Part shown: positions 20,017 through 29,008 of the stretch, one piece after another | How positions within the stretch are numbered: the stretch's first letter is position 1 | How the letters are laid out: the number at the start of each line of letters is the position of its first letter | Source of the DNA: Motilimonas pumila | Lineage (GTDB): Bacteria; Pseudomonadota; Gammaproteobacteria; Enterobacterales; CBDFNC01 | NCBI RefSeq assembly: GCF_003596335.1 | Contig: NZ_QZCH01000001.1 | Span: 496,001-560,000, forward strand | DNA length: 64,000 nucleotides | Reading direction: 5' to 3' | Made by a program: the position numbers and the translations under genes | Notes under the pieces: generated by a model | Database searches by the model: none | The model's input: only the letters and a program-made list of their open reading frames with translations | What the model was told of the DNA's origin: nothing

Positions 20017-21159
20017 ATGAACGGGCTAAATTTTTCTCTATTAAAAAGCAAAGCGTGCAGTGTTTTCACTGCCGCTTTGCTTTTTTTGTGGTTTTTTCCT
20101 GCTGTCGCCCAACAAACAGAGCTGGAAAACGTTAAAGAACAAATCAAAAGCCATCAAGCGAATATCAAGAAACAAAACGAAGCAATCCAAGCTATCGAAA
20201 AAGAGCTGGAAGTAGCGGAAAAAGAAATCTCAAAATTTGCCGCTAAATTGAACGAATTAAACCAAGAAAGTAAGCAAGCCACCTCAGCTCTACACCAATT
20301 AAAATTATCGGCGCAAACCTTAGAAGCCGATAAACAAAAGCAACAAAAGTTACTCGCTAAGCAAATTGCCAGCGCTTACCGCACCGGTAAACATGATTAT
20401 TTAAAAGTATTGCTCAACCAAGAAGATCCTACCCAAATTGATCGTGCAATTAGCTACTATCAGTACCTCAACGACGCGCGGGTTAAAAGTTTAAAACGCA
20501 TGCAGTTTACTATGACTGAGTTGAGTAAAAACCAACAAGCCCAAGAGCAAAAGCTGGCCGAGTTAGACAACTTAAAGCAGCAGCAAAAGCAGCAGCAAAA
20601 GCAGCTAAGCAACCAACAAAAAGAGCGCGAAGCAGCGGTCACAGAACTTAACAATACGATTAAGGGTGAACAGCAGCAGCTGCACCAATTGGCGGAAGCT
20701 GAAAAGCACCTGTCTTCAAAAATTAAGCAAACCCGTAAAAAGCTTAAAAAACCTAAACTAGAAGGCTTGGGCAAATACAAAGGTAAGCTTAGGTGGCCAG
20801 TGAAAGGCAAGGTGTTGCACAGCTATGGCAGTCACCGCCGCGGCCAAGTTCGCTGGAAGGGCATATTAATATCGGCCAGAGAAGGGAATAATATTCGCTC
20901 TGTTTCTCACGGGCAGGTAATATACTCAGATTATTTAAAGGGTTACGGCATGGTCATGGTCATAGACCACGGCAATGCTTACATGAGTTTATATGGACAT
21001 AACCAAACCCTGTTAAAAGCCGTTGGCGATACGATTCAAAGAGGGGAAGTCATTGCCTTAGCGGGCCGCAGTGGTGGTCAAAAGCGCAGTGGGTTATATT
21101 TTGAGATACGTCACAAAGGTGAACCTCAAGACCCTGTTAAATGGTTGAAAAAACGATAA
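20017..21159 (+). CDS. envC: Murein hydrolase activator EnvC
   Basis: A 380-residue exported protein. A signal peptide is followed by a long coiled coil (about residues 30-250, Lys/Gln/Glu rich with a poly-Gln patch) and a C-terminal LytM/M23 domain. The metal ligands are degenerate: WKGILIS where active enzymes have HxGxD, and YFEIRH where they have HFE. This is the expected state of EnvC, which activates division amidases (AmiA/AmiB) at the septum and is not itself a hydrolase. Middle gene of gpmM-envC-yibQ. Confidence 0.93.
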   Translation: MNGLNFSLLKSKACSVFTAALLFLWFFPAVAQQTELENVKEQIKSHQANIKKQNEAIQAIEKELEVAEKEISKFAAKLNELNQESKQATSALHQLKLSAQTLEADKQKQQKLLAKQIASAYRTGKHDYLKVLLNQEDPTQIDRAISYYQYLNDARVKSLKRMQFTMTELSKNQQAQEQKLAELDNLKQQQKQQQKQLSNQQKEREAAVTELNNTIKGEQQQLHQLAEAEKHLSSKIKQTRKKLKKPKLEGLGKYKGKLRWPVKGKVLHSYGSHRRGQVRWKGILISAREGNNIRSVSHGQVIYSDYLKGYGMVMVIDHGNAYMSLYGHNQTLLKAVGDTIQRGEVIALAGRSGGQKRSGLYFEIRHKGEPQDPVKWLKKR

Positions 21160-21242
21160 ATAAAATCAAAACCAGTAATTAAAGACTATGGTTTGTTAAA
21201 GCGATTTGCTGGTTATTTTTTAGGGTGCTTTGCACGTTTGTA

Positions 21243-22013
21243 ATGGATTATTTTAAAACTTTTTGGGCCGCATTATGCTTGGCCTTTAGCAGCGTCTGTT
21301 TTAGCGCTGAGATAGCTATCATCATTGATGACATAGGGAACAGTGAATCAGACCAGCAAGCTCTTAATTTGCCTCCTGAGGTAGCCCTATCTTTATTGCC
21401 TTTTACTCCCCACGCTCAGCAGATTGGACATCATGCGCTGCAACAGCAGCGAGATTTATTGCTGCACGTGCCAATGGAAGCACACTATAAAAATCACTAC
21501 CTGGGCCCAGGCGCATTAACCGCGCAAATGGATGAGCAAGCGCTCAAACAGCAATTACAGCAAGCCATAGTCTCTTTGCCTTTTATTCAAGGCATGAATA
21601 ATCACATGGGCAGCAAGTTAACCAGTATGGCTGAGCCAATGCGCTGGACCATGGAGACCTTGGCACAACATGAATTGTTTTTTGTCGACAGCCGCACCAC
21701 CAAACATACCGTAGCTGAAGCAAAAGCTAATGCAGTGGGTGTACCCGTGCTGAGGCGCCATGTGTTTTTAGATAATATTCGTAGCTCGGCCGCAATAGCA
21801 AAGCAATTTGAGTTTGCCTTGAAGCTGGCTCGTTCAGGAAGATCCGTGGTGATCATCGGCCACCCTTACCCAGAAACACTCGACTACTTAGAGCAAAGGC
21901 TAAGCCAACCGTTAGCGGCGGTTAACTTAGTGCCAATTACCAGCTTAGTTCCAATGAGTGAAGGAGCCCTTGCCCGGCAAAAGGCCCTTAAGTCAGGCGC
22001 TCTAACTCAGTAA
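21243..22013 (+). CDS. yibQ: Divergent polysaccharide deacetylase family protein (YibQ)
   Basis: I start at ATG 21243 (MDYFKTFWAA), giving a clean signal peptide ending near CFSAE; a GTG at 21225 adds six residues. The 256-residue product has the deacetylase-like core: IAIIIDDIGNSESD, LPFTPHAQQIG, LHVPMEA, GMNNHMGSKLT, FFVDSRTT and VIIGHPYPETL. It belongs to the divergent polysaccharide deacetylase (DUF610) group that sits beside envC. A periplasmic role in murein or glycan processing is likely, but the substrate is unknown. Its 3' end overlaps the convergent YkgJ-family gene by 26 nt. Confidence 0.88.
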   Translation: MDYFKTFWAALCLAFSSVCFSAEIAIIIDDIGNSESDQQALNLPPEVALSLLPFTPHAQQIGHHALQQQRDLLLHVPMEAHYKNHYLGPGALTAQMDEQALKQQLQQAIVSLPFIQGMNNHMGSKLTSMAEPMRWTMETLAQHELFFVDSRTTKHTVAEAKANAVGVPVLRRHVFLDNIRSSAAIAKQFEFALKLARSGRSVVIIGHPYPETLDYLEQRLSQPLAAVNLVPITSLVPMSEGALARQKALKSGALTQ

Positions 22014-22236
22014 TGTTAAACATAGCTTGAGCTGAAGTGTCGCCACACACATCAGGGCAAGCTTTAAACTGTTCGCACACCTTAGGGCGAGAAGGATCGC
22101 CAAATAGCTTACACAAATTATTGTCGTCAAGCTGAACACAGCGCACTCCAGCCGGCTTGCCTTGTACCATTCCTGGAATTTTTGAACTAATACTCGGGGC
22201 GATACAACACGCGCCGCAGCCTAACCGACACTGCAT
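21988..22236 (-). CDS. YkgJ-family cysteine-cluster protein
   Basis: An 82-residue protein with CRLGCGACCIAPSISS at the N-terminus and further cysteines (GVRCVQL, NLCKLFG, KVCEQFKACPDVC). This is the CxxxCxxCC zinc- or iron-type cluster family. Complete for the short members of the family. The function of the family is unknown. The gene end overlaps yibQ tail to tail. Confidence 0.85.
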   Translation of the reverse strand: MQCRLGCGACCIAPSISSKIPGMVQGKPAGVRCVQLDDNNLCKLFGDPSRPKVCEQFKACPDVCGDTSAQAMFNITELERLT

Positions 22237-22328
22237 AGTCTGTTTGCTCTTATGGGTAATGCTTTTATAATGGCGCTATTCTACTCTCTCTGCGTTCAAT
22301 CGCATAATTACAGTCATACGGAGTTTGC

Positions 22329-22718
22329 ATGCGTTTAAGTTGTTTTCAAGCTAATCAAATAGAGCCACAGTTACTTATTGATTTAACTAAAATTTATAAT
22401 ATTAGCTTGGTACAAGCCCAAGACTTAGTCGAAGACGCTAACCAGGCACTTTTTGTCGCTATGTTTAACGATCGCCACATTGCGGCATGCAAAATAAAGA
22501 AAAGCGGGGCCACCGCTCAGCTAGTGGATTTTACCGTGCGAGACTTAACGCGTCGTCGTGGAGTGGGAAAGTTCTTATTGTCACAACTAGAGCAAACGTT
22601 GGCTGCCGAAGGCATCCGCCAAGTTGAACTAACGGATCCAAACCAGGCAAGCATAGCTGCATTTGCAGCAGCCATGGGATACACCTTTGACCAACACGTG
22701 TGGACAAAGGCGCTGTAA
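22329..22718 (+). CDS. panM: PanZ/PanM-like GNAT protein, aspartate decarboxylase maturation factor
   Basis: A 129-residue single GNAT domain. The acetyl-CoA loop region VRDLTRRRGVGKFLLSQLE is close to the E. coli PanZ sequence (VREVTRRRGVGQYLL), and the C-terminus AAMGYTFDQHVW fits too. PanZ binds acetyl-CoA, triggers autocleavage of pro-PanD and limits pantothenate synthesis when CoA is high. panD itself is not in the window. General GNAT assignment is firm; the PanZ assignment rests on motif likeness. Confidence 0.75.
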   Translation: MRLSCFQANQIEPQLLIDLTKIYNISLVQAQDLVEDANQALFVAMFNDRHIAACKIKKSGATAQLVDFTVRDLTRRRGVGKFLLSQLEQTLAAEGIRQVELTDPNQASIAAFAAAMGYTFDQHVWTKAL

Positions 22719-22731
22719 CTAGTCTGCCAGA

Positions 22732-23124
22732 TTACTTGGCTTGCTTGAGTGAACGCAAAAACAGTCCAAGACCACCAATAAGCAACACCAAAATGGTAAT
22801 AAGCTCAAACGATGTCATGGTTTTGAGTCGCATACTGATTGAGCTTATCACGCCAAAAAACAACATGGTTAAGCCGCCTAAGGTTAACAGCCACCCAAGC
22901 CAATTTTTGTAGTTATAAAAAATAATGCCGATACCAAAAATGAAAGGCACTAGCACCATACCCGAAGTTAACGAAAAGCCACCAAAACTATATAGGCTCA
23001 TGCCTAAGTGAAAGTGATGACTGACAATAATGGCATTGAGTAAGAGGTAGCCGCCACTTATTAGCATAATCAAACCGATAAAAAAACTGCCTATGCCACC
23101 TTGGGTTCCGCCTGCTCCTTGCAC
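22732..23124 (-). CDS. Four-helix integral membrane protein of unknown function
   Basis: A 130-residue protein with four hydrophobic helices: GSFFIGLIMLISGGYLLLN, SGMVLVPFIFGIGIIFYNY, WLGWLLTLGGLTMLFFGVIS and FELITILVLLIGGLGLFL. The N-terminus is short and Gly-rich, and the C-terminus basic. I recognise no named family. The start is 1 nt after the stop of the upstream lipoprotein gene, so the two are co-translated and may work together at the envelope. Confidence 0.7.
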   Translation of the reverse strand: MQGAGGTQGGIGSFFIGLIMLISGGYLLLNAIIVSHHFHLGMSLYSFGGFSLTSGMVLVPFIFGIGIIFYNYKNWLGWLLTLGGLTMLFFGVISSISMRLKTMTSFELITILVLLIGGLGLFLRSLKQAK

Positions 23125-23125
23125 C

Positions 23126-23728
23126 TTATTGCCCCGCTTGTGGAAGGTTTTCTAACATCTTGCCAACAACGGCATCAGCCCGGCCCGTTTTATCTTGTTT
23201 AGGCTTTTCAAAGTCCGCAAAACCTTGCACCATACTTTTCCACAGGAGCTGCTCAGTATTCGGAGACATAACGCCAAGCACTAACGTGGCTTTCTCGTAG
23301 CGACCTTCTGAGCCAATACCAACCACACCTGCCGACATACCAAATAGGCGCGTTAGGTCCGCATCAGCCAGACCTGACTCAAGTGAGAACAGAAACCCCA
23401 TCACAAGGTCAGCATTTTCAGATTTGGGCTCATAGCTGTAGCCTTTGGCTTGCATGACCAAAGCAATGGCATCACGCACCTCTTGTTGTACCTGCTTAGT
23501 GTCAATACGGGGGTCGTCGATAACCACATTCACTTTATCGACAAAGCTGTAAGTGTTAAATGCCGGAATGGTTTGACCAGGTTGAGCATCGCTAACGATC
23601 GTCACGCGCTGCATTTGTTGATCTTTTTTCTGAGCTTCGCTCATTGGCTCTGCAGAAGGCTCTTTAGAGCAAGCGGCGACAAGCGATAAAGCGCACACAG
23701 AAGTGGCAAGCTTGTGAAGTGTTTTCAA
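23126..23728 (-). CDS. DUF4136-like lipoprotein
   Basis: A 200-residue lipoprotein with lipobox LVAAC (cysteine near 20). The body has the DUF4136 pattern: FNTYSFVDKVNVVIDDPRID, then VQQEVRDAIALVMQAKGYSY, ADLVMGF and a later ATLVLGVMSPNTEQLLWKSMVQG. Residue after the lipid cysteine is serine, suggesting outer-membrane sorting. First gene of a two-gene unit with the small membrane protein. Function unknown. Confidence 0.75.
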   Translation of the reverse strand: MKTLHKLATSVCALSLVAACSKEPSAEPMSEAQKKDQQMQRVTIVSDAQPGQTIPAFNTYSFVDKVNVVIDDPRIDTKQVQQEVRDAIALVMQAKGYSYEPKSENADLVMGFLFSLESGLADADLTRLFGMSAGVVGIGSEGRYEKATLVLGVMSPNTEQLLWKSMVQGFADFEKPKQDKTGRADAVVGKMLENLPQAGQ

Positions 23729-24155
23729 TCTAGTATTCCCTCATGTATAGCTAAACGTTCCTACTAATAACCATATAACAAGGACAGACAAAATTATACT
23801 AGGGGGTACCAGTAATCAGCTGTAAACGATCATTTTTTGAAGCCAGTCATTACCAGCCGAAGATTTCTTTATGGTGAGTGCAATAAACGATTAAGGCCAG
23901 TAATAAGAATAAGGCGTTGATTTGAAAGCCCAGAACAGCAGTTGTCCCAAAAACAACACGAACCAGTGCGAGCTTTGTCCACGAAAGTGCCATAATAACC
24001 ACCACCTTTTTGCATCAATATTAAAAAGGTAGTGGATATTAGACTAAAGTCGTAGTTGAATAAATGCTTTATAAATATCGATTGGTTATATCCAATCTGG
24101 TTTATAAAAACTCATGCCAATAACTTTCACAAGCAATTGAATTGTATTGTTATTT
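23729..24155. other. Intergenic region upstream of DUF4136 lipoprotein, holding a short ORF
   Basis: 427 bp between the lipoprotein start and the dusA stop. It holds the 47-codon membrane ORF listed next, and AT-rich DNA in which I see no further gene. Confidence 0.5.
23850..23993 (-). CDS. Predicted 47-residue small membrane protein
   Basis: ATG 23993 to TAA 23850 is an uninterrupted 48-codon frame. It begins MALSWTKLALVRVVFG, continues with a hydrophobic helix (FQINALFLLLALIVYC) and ends THHKEIFGW. AAGGTGG lies about 8 nt upstream, a good ribosome site. Hydrophobic core, basic ends and a proper start signal favour a real small membrane protein. I recognise no family. Confidence 0.55.
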   Translation of the reverse strand: MALSWTKLALVRVVFGTTAVLGFQINALFLLLALIVYCTHHKEIFGW

Positions 24156-25154
24156 TTATTCGGGCTGGCGATATTCAGTGACGAGCTTCAAGGCAGCAAT
24201 CACTACATCTAAAGTCGCATCCGCCTTAGGAGCTCGCTCACTTAAGTGTCGACGGTAAGCTCGGCCATTCGGTAAGCCTTGAAACAGCCCTAACATGTGG
24301 CGAGTGACATGAGACAGCTTAGCGCCAGAAGCTAAGTGTTTCTCAATATATGGATACATGGCCTCAACGACTTGCGCCCGAGTCATAATGTCAGCATTAG
24401 ACCCAAAGAGGTGTTGATCTACTCCTGCTAACAAATAAGGATTGCTATATACTTCTCGCCCCAGCATCACGCCATCAAGGTGCGCTAAATGTTGTTCGCA
24501 CTCCGCCAATGTTTTGATACCGCCATTAATCGCCAGAGTTAAATGAGGGTAATCCTGCTTAAGTTGATAAACACGCGGGTAATCAAGAGGCGGGATCTCA
24601 CGGTTTTCTTTTGGACTCAAGCCACTGAGCCAAGCTTTGCGTGCATGAACAATAAAAGTATCGCAGCCTACATTCGAGACCGTATCAATAAAGGCGGTTA
24701 AAAAGTCGTAGCTGTCTTGGTCATCAATGCCAATGCGAGTTTTCACCGTGACAGGTATATCACATGCATCTCGCATCGCTTTTACACAATCGGCAACGAG
24801 CTCAGGCTCGGCCATTAGACAAGCGCCAAATCGGCCGTTTTGTACCCTATCAGAAGGGCAGCCCACGTTAAGGTTCACTTCCGAATAGCCGCGCTCCTGC
24901 GCTAGCCGCGCACACTGTGCCAGCGCAATAGGATCACTGCCACCTAATTGCAACGACACTGGCATTTCTTCTTCGTTAAACAATAAATAATCACCTTTGC
25001 CATGTAAGATAGCGCCCGTGGTAATCATCTCGGTGTAGAGCAAGGTTTGCTTACTCATTAAACGGTAAAAATAGCGGCAATGTCGATCGGTCCAATCGAG
25101 CATAGGGGCAACGGAAAAACGCTGATTATGTATTCTGTCTTTAGATTCTTTCAA
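24156..25154 (-). CDS. dusA: tRNA-dihydrouridine(20/20a) synthase DusA
   Basis: A 332-residue flavin enzyme. It shows [27 protein letters not shown], catalytic cysteine in [37 protein letters not shown] and [15 protein letters not shown], then the C-terminal tRNA-binding helical domain. The N-terminal pattern and the NGRFGACLM motif identify the DusA subgroup, which reduces U20/U20a in the D-loop. It appears monocistronic. Confidence 0.96.
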   Translation of the reverse strand: MKESKDRIHNQRFSVAPMLDWTDRHCRYFYRLMSKQTLLYTEMITTGAILHGKGDYLLFNEEEMPVSLQLGGSDPIALAQCARLAQERGYSEVNLNVGCPSDRVQNGRFGACLMAEPELVADCVKAMRDACDIPVTVKTRIGIDDQDSYDFLTAFIDTVSNVGCDTFIVHARKAWLSGLSPKENREIPPLDYPRVYQLKQDYPHLTLAINGGIKTLAECEQHLAHLDGVMLGREVYSNPYLLAGVDQHLFGSNADIMTRAQVVEAMYPYIEKHLASGAKLSHVTRHMLGLFQGLPNGRAYRRHLSERAPKADATLDVVIAALKLVTEYRQPE

Positions 25155-25751
25155 AACTCAAATCTTACTCATAGATACTACAAATTAAAGTAGCTTTAAG
25201 ATACGGAACATGATTGCATAAATTGCTTGCTGCAACGAATACTGGCTGTTTACTATTTTGCATCAGCATTATACACCCCAAAGAAGAATAGTTGTAACAG
25301 TAAAGGTAGGGGCAGATATCTGACAAGAAGCGATGATAGCGCAATGTAAAAGCCATAATTTCTATGCAAAGTTCCTTCTAGCGATGAATAAGACGAGTGC
25401 TAAAACTTATGTTAATTCTTCTTAATGCATCAAAGTATCTCAGGGGTGACCTTTTGAGCTGACTTTTCAGTAATTTGTTGGTGGTTATACAAGAAGGGTG
25501 GTTATACAAGAAAGAAGCTGTGTGAGGTGTTGTTCCGAAGAAAAACCCTAAAGCAGTAATAATAATCGGCAAACTCTGCCAAAGGTTCGGCTAACACCTT
25601 TTTTACTCTTTATTTGATAGTGTTCGCTTAGATGACTAGACCAGATATCGCTCACCGTAAATAAAACGATTGCCCTTCAAGTGAGATTCAACCGTGCAAG
25701 ATCAGCTCGCCCAATTGAATATGGATAAAAGAGAGCATCGACACGCTATGA
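25155..25751. other. 597-bp region without a supported gene
   Basis: Between dusA and the CbiX-like gene. Short frames of about 63 codons exist on the minus strand, but their translations look random and lack ribosome sites. The region contains a 17-bp tandem duplication and is otherwise AT-rich. No RNA gene is recognisable by eye. Confidence 0.5.
25480..25513 (+). repeat. 17-bp tandem duplication
   Basis: GGTGGTTATACAAGAAG at 25480-25496 is followed directly by a copy differing only at the last base (25497-25513). Confidence 0.85.
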
Positions 25752-26114
25752 CTAGCGGGCCGTATCAGAAATCAACCTTTTCATTTCGCTCGAAGCACCG
25801 ATATGCGTCAAAAGCCGAATGTTGAGCTCTGGGTATGCAGTCTCAACTTTTTCTATGATGCCAGGGATGTCTTTTTTAACGTGCACACCAGAATTTAGAA
25901 AATAAGGCAGTACCACAAGCTCGTGGCAACCATTGGCAATGAGCTCTGCAATGGCTATTTCTATAGAAGGCTGAGCAAGCTCTAAAAAAGCCGCTTTCAC
26001 TTCATCGTATTGGCTCAGCATAGATTCATCTACCATGGCTCTAGTCATGTTGACGAGCTCTTCATTAGCGAGGGCATTACGGCTGCCGTGGGCTGCAATT
26101 AATAAAGCTTTCAT
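25752..26114 (-). CDS. Short CbiX/SirB-type chelatase
   Basis: A 120-residue single-domain class II chelatase. It opens with ALLIAAHGSRN (metal-ligand histidine), has AFLELAQPSI and ELVVLPYFLNSGVHVKKDIP (second histidine), and ends RLLTHIG. Short CbiX proteins insert cobalt, and SirB relatives insert iron, into sirohydrochlorin. No cobalamin or sirohaem gene is adjacent, so the metal cannot be told. Length is typical for the small archaeal-like form; bacterial two-domain forms are about twice as long. Confidence 0.82.
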   Translation of the reverse strand: MKALLIAAHGSRNALANEELVNMTRAMVDESMLSQYDEVKAAFLELAQPSIEIAIAELIANGCHELVVLPYFLNSGVHVKKDIPGIIEKVETAYPELNIRLLTHIGASSEMKRLISDTAR

Positions 26115-26218
26115 TTAATTGACCAGTGAGTGTTAGTGGTGACAGTTACGATAAATAGCAGAAGAAAGATCACCTGAAGCGATGGCAGACACGCTTCAGG
26201 TTCTAGATCATAGTGTTA

Positions 26219-26608
26219 TTACGACTCTAAGCTTGCTGCTGGCGCTTGTTCGGTTTGCATTGGTTCGGACTTTGACATGCCAAGTCGGGTAGCGACAAAG
26301 AAACTTAAGCCCAAACAGATAAATATTTGTAGCAGGTTTTCACCGATTGCAGGATACTGAGCGCGAATAAACGCAGAGTAGCCAAAGGCGCCAATAAAGA
26401 ATAATGCTAACGCGCAATTACCCGTGTTATCGCTTAGCGGTCCATCAACATAGCGCTGCCACAAAGACGAAATAGCAAACGCAAAGGCGATAATAGGGAA
26501 TATCGAAAAAGCGACGTATGATGAGGTCAATACCGCCAATGTCGCGTTGCCACATAAGCCGGTTAAAAAAGCAAATAAAAGGGTTTTACGGTCGATAGCT
26601 TGGGCCAT
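26219..26608 (-). CDS. yijD: YijD family inner-membrane protein
   Basis: A 129-residue protein with about four hydrophobic helices. It matches the YijD (DUF1422) pattern: KTLLFAFLTGLCGN, SYVAFSIFPIIAF, LWQRYVDGP, ALFFIGAFGYSAFIRAQYPAIG. In E. coli yijD lies next to fabR and sthA; here it is divergent from sthA and fabR is missing. Function unknown. Confidence 0.8.
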   Translation of the reverse strand: MAQAIDRKTLLFAFLTGLCGNATLAVLTSSYVAFSIFPIIAFAFAISSLWQRYVDGPLSDNTGNCALALFFIGAFGYSAFIRAQYPAIGENLLQIFICLGLSFFVATRLGMSKSEPMQTEQAPAASLES

Positions 26609-26929
26609 AGTTAATTCCTAAAAATCAAAAAGTGGATATAATTTCGTAACATCAAGCCGCGGGCTGATACTACACATTCAGCGTTGGTCCAGTGCAAATT
26701 GCACCCATAGATAATAATAGATAGGGGCTGCCAACGCTATCAATTCTACCTCAAATCGACTCATACCTTAGGTTAATTTCTCCCCACTCGTTAGCCTGAT
26801 ACACTGTGGCATAAACTCGTTAATCGGTCACAAAATTAATGTTAATATTTTGCTATCTTATTTGCGCCTGAAGATGGCACAAAAATAGCCACACAGATAA
26901 AAATAACAAGTATAAAACAAGGAATTCCA
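26609..26929. other. Divergent promoter region between yijD and sthA
   Basis: 321 bp that should hold promoters for both genes. A palindrome, GTGCAAATTGCAC at 26692-26704 (6-bp arms, one central base), is the only ordered element I see. Confidence 0.4.
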
Positions 26930-28360
26930 GTGAGTAAAAAAGAACCCGCTACGCCGCAGTTAGACATTTCTGCTCATTACGATGCCATCATTATTGGCAC
27001 GGGTCCGGGCGGCGAAGGTGCCGCGATGAAACTGACTAAATCAGGTAAAAAAGTCGCCATCATAGAAAAATCCCACTCTGTCGGCGGCGGTTGTACCCAC
27101 TGGGGAACCATTCCCTCAAAAGCATTGCGTCACTCCGTCAGCCGCTTGATTGAATTCAATACTAACCCGCTCTTTGGAGAAGACCAAGCCACCAAACACC
27201 TCACTTTCTCAGAGATTTTAAGCCACGCCCAATCGGTGATCCGCAAGCAAGTTAACATGCGCAAAGGCTTTTATGACCGTAACGACTGTGATTTATATTT
27301 TGGCAAAGCCAGCTTTAAAGACAGCCATACCATTGAAGTGCGCAAAAACGACGGGTCTTTTGAATATCTAAGCGGCGACAACATCATTATTGCGACGGGG
27401 TCTCGACCTTACCGACCTACGGATATTGATTTTAACCACGCTCATGTTTATGACAGCGATACCATTTTATCCCTCGATTATGAGCCCAACAGCATTATCA
27501 TTTACGGCGCGGGCGTCATTGGCTCTGAATATGCCTCGATTTTCCGTGGTCTTGACGTGAAAACAGACCTCATCAATAACCGCGAGCGTTTATTGTCTTT
27601 CCTTGACGCTGAAATGTCAGATGCCCTGTCTTACCACTTTCGTAATTCTGGCATCATCATACGCCACGATGAGCAATATAAGAGCGTCGAAACCCACGAT
27701 GACGGTATTGTAATGACAATGCAATCTGGCAAACGCATGAAAGCAGACTGTTTGTTATTTGCCAATGGCCGCACAGGTAACACCGACAAGCTCAAGCTAG
27801 ACAGCGTAGGACTATCGCCAGATGGTCGCGGTCAGTTGAAAGTAAATGAGAGCTACCAAACCGAAGTAAAACACATCTACGCGGTGGGCGATGTGATTGG
27901 TTATCCAAGCCTTGCCAGCGCCGCTTACGACCAAGGACGCATTGCAGCTCAAGCTATCGTCGAAGGGAAAACCAAAGAAAAATTGGTGGTGGATATTCCT
28001 ACCGGCATTTACACCATTCCTGAAATTAGCTCCGTTGGCCGAACCGAGCAAGAGCTCACGGCGCAAAAAGTGCCTTATGAAGTAGGGCGCGCGCAATTTA
28101 AACATCTGGCCCGTTCGCAAATATTAGGCTCAGACGTGGGCAGCTTAAAAATATTGTTTCACCGTGATAGCAAAGAGATATTAGGTATTCACTGCTTTGG
28201 CGAACGTGCGTCTGAAATCATCCACATTGGTCAAGCGATTATGGAACAAAAAGGCAAAGGCAATAACATTGAGTACTTTGTTAATACAACCTTTAATTAC
28301 CCCACCATGGCAGAAGCATATCGGGTAGCGGCATTAAACGGCTTAAACCGTTTGTTCTAA
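26930..28360 (+). CDS. sthA: Soluble pyridine nucleotide transhydrogenase SthA
   Basis: A 476-residue flavoprotein of the disulfide-reductase fold. FAD binding is at [15 protein letters not shown]. The modified active site reads [17 protein letters not shown], lacking the second redox cysteine, which marks transhydrogenases. NAD binding is at [16 protein letters not shown], and the interface motif [20 protein letters not shown] ends the protein. It converts NADPH plus NAD to NADP plus NADH. The start is GTG 26930 with AAGGA at 7 nt. A perfect hairpin follows the gene. Confidence 0.96.
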   Translation: MSKKEPATPQLDISAHYDAIIIGTGPGGEGAAMKLTKSGKKVAIIEKSHSVGGGCTHWGTIPSKALRHSVSRLIEFNTNPLFGEDQATKHLTFSEILSHAQSVIRKQVNMRKGFYDRNDCDLYFGKASFKDSHTIEVRKNDGSFEYLSGDNIIIATGSRPYRPTDIDFNHAHVYDSDTILSLDYEPNSIIIYGAGVIGSEYASIFRGLDVKTDLINNRERLLSFLDAEMSDALSYHFRNSGIIIRHDEQYKSVETHDDGIVMTMQSGKRMKADCLLFANGRTGNTDKLKLDSVGLSPDGRGQLKVNESYQTEVKHIYAVGDVIGYPSLASAAYDQGRIAAQAIVEGKTKEKLVVDIPTGIYTIPEISSVGRTEQELTAQKVPYEVGRAQFKHLARSQILGSDVGSLKILFHRDSKEILGIHCFGERASEIIHIGQAIMEQKGKGNNIEYFVNTTFNYPTMAEAYRVAALNGLNRLF

Positions 28361-28383
28361 GTCTGAAAACAGAACTCATACTT

Positions 28384-28410
28384 GCGTCGTATAAATTCGT
28401 TATACGACGC
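28384..28410 (+). terminator. Perfect 11-bp hairpin downstream of sthA
   Basis: GCGTCGTATAA (28384-28394), loop ATTCG, TTATACGACGC (28400-28410). The stem is strong but no T-run follows, so it may stabilise the mRNA 3' end or act with Rho rather than terminate by itself. Confidence 0.5.
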
Positions 28411-28495
28411 TAATTATCACAATAAAGCCATGTCTTTTCATGCCAGTTGCGTTATTTTAAGAGCCAGAATTATTTAAACTTTGGTTAATATTTGC

Positions 28496-28948
28496 ATGCT
28501 TTCTCTGAAACACCTTTCTCTTTGCGCCGCATTTGCGCTTATCGCTGGTTGTAGTCAAAACTCAGCTCCTGCCGACTCAGGCACAACCGATGCCACCACG
28601 ACGGTAAATGGCGAGACAGTGCCTTTAACCGCGTTTGAAGATATTCCAGCCGCGCAAAACACCAGTTTAAACGTCAATGATTCTTTGATTATCAGTCAAG
28701 GAGAAGATTGGTTAGGCCGCTTGGTATTATCGAGCAAAATGAACAATGCGGACGCGTTCACTTATTATCGTGAAAACATGCCTAAAATGGGTTGGCAACA
28801 AGTGGCCCAGGTACAAGGAAAAAATGCCGTGATGACCTTCATTAAACCAAAACGAGTGGCTACCTTACAATTTGAAGCGAGCTCGCTCACTGGCAGTAGC
28901 ACTATTCGGATTACGGTGTCTCCCCACAACCTGTCTCCAGGCCAGTAA
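28496..28948 (+). CDS. Lipoprotein of unknown function
   Basis: I start at ATG 28496 (MLSLKHLSLC); a TTG 15 nt earlier is in frame. The 150-residue product has lipobox LIAGC (cysteine near 19), a Thr/Ser-rich spacer, then a compact domain: DWLGRLVLSSKMNNADAFTYYRENMPKMGWQ and KNAVMTFIKPKRVATLQFE. The YYRENMPKMGW pattern recalls small lipoproteins in which two strands pack on a helix, but I cannot name a family. Monocistronic. Confidence 0.75.
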   Translation: MLSLKHLSLCAAFALIAGCSQNSAPADSGTTDATTTVNGETVPLTAFEDIPAAQNTSLNVNDSLIISQGEDWLGRLVLSSKMNNADAFTYYRENMPKMGWQQVAQVQGKNAVMTFIKPKRVATLQFEASSLTGSSTIRITVSPHNLSPGQ

Positions 28949-29008
28949 TGTCCAAGGTCAAATGTCTGAGGCTTGCTTGAGCCTCAGTCTAGAATAACAG
29001 CGGCACAA

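Noticed and set aside
25165..25572. Two minus-strand frames of 63-64 codons in the dusA/CbiX gap
   Set aside because: Composition looks random, no ribosome sites, no recognisable motif; probably chance frames.
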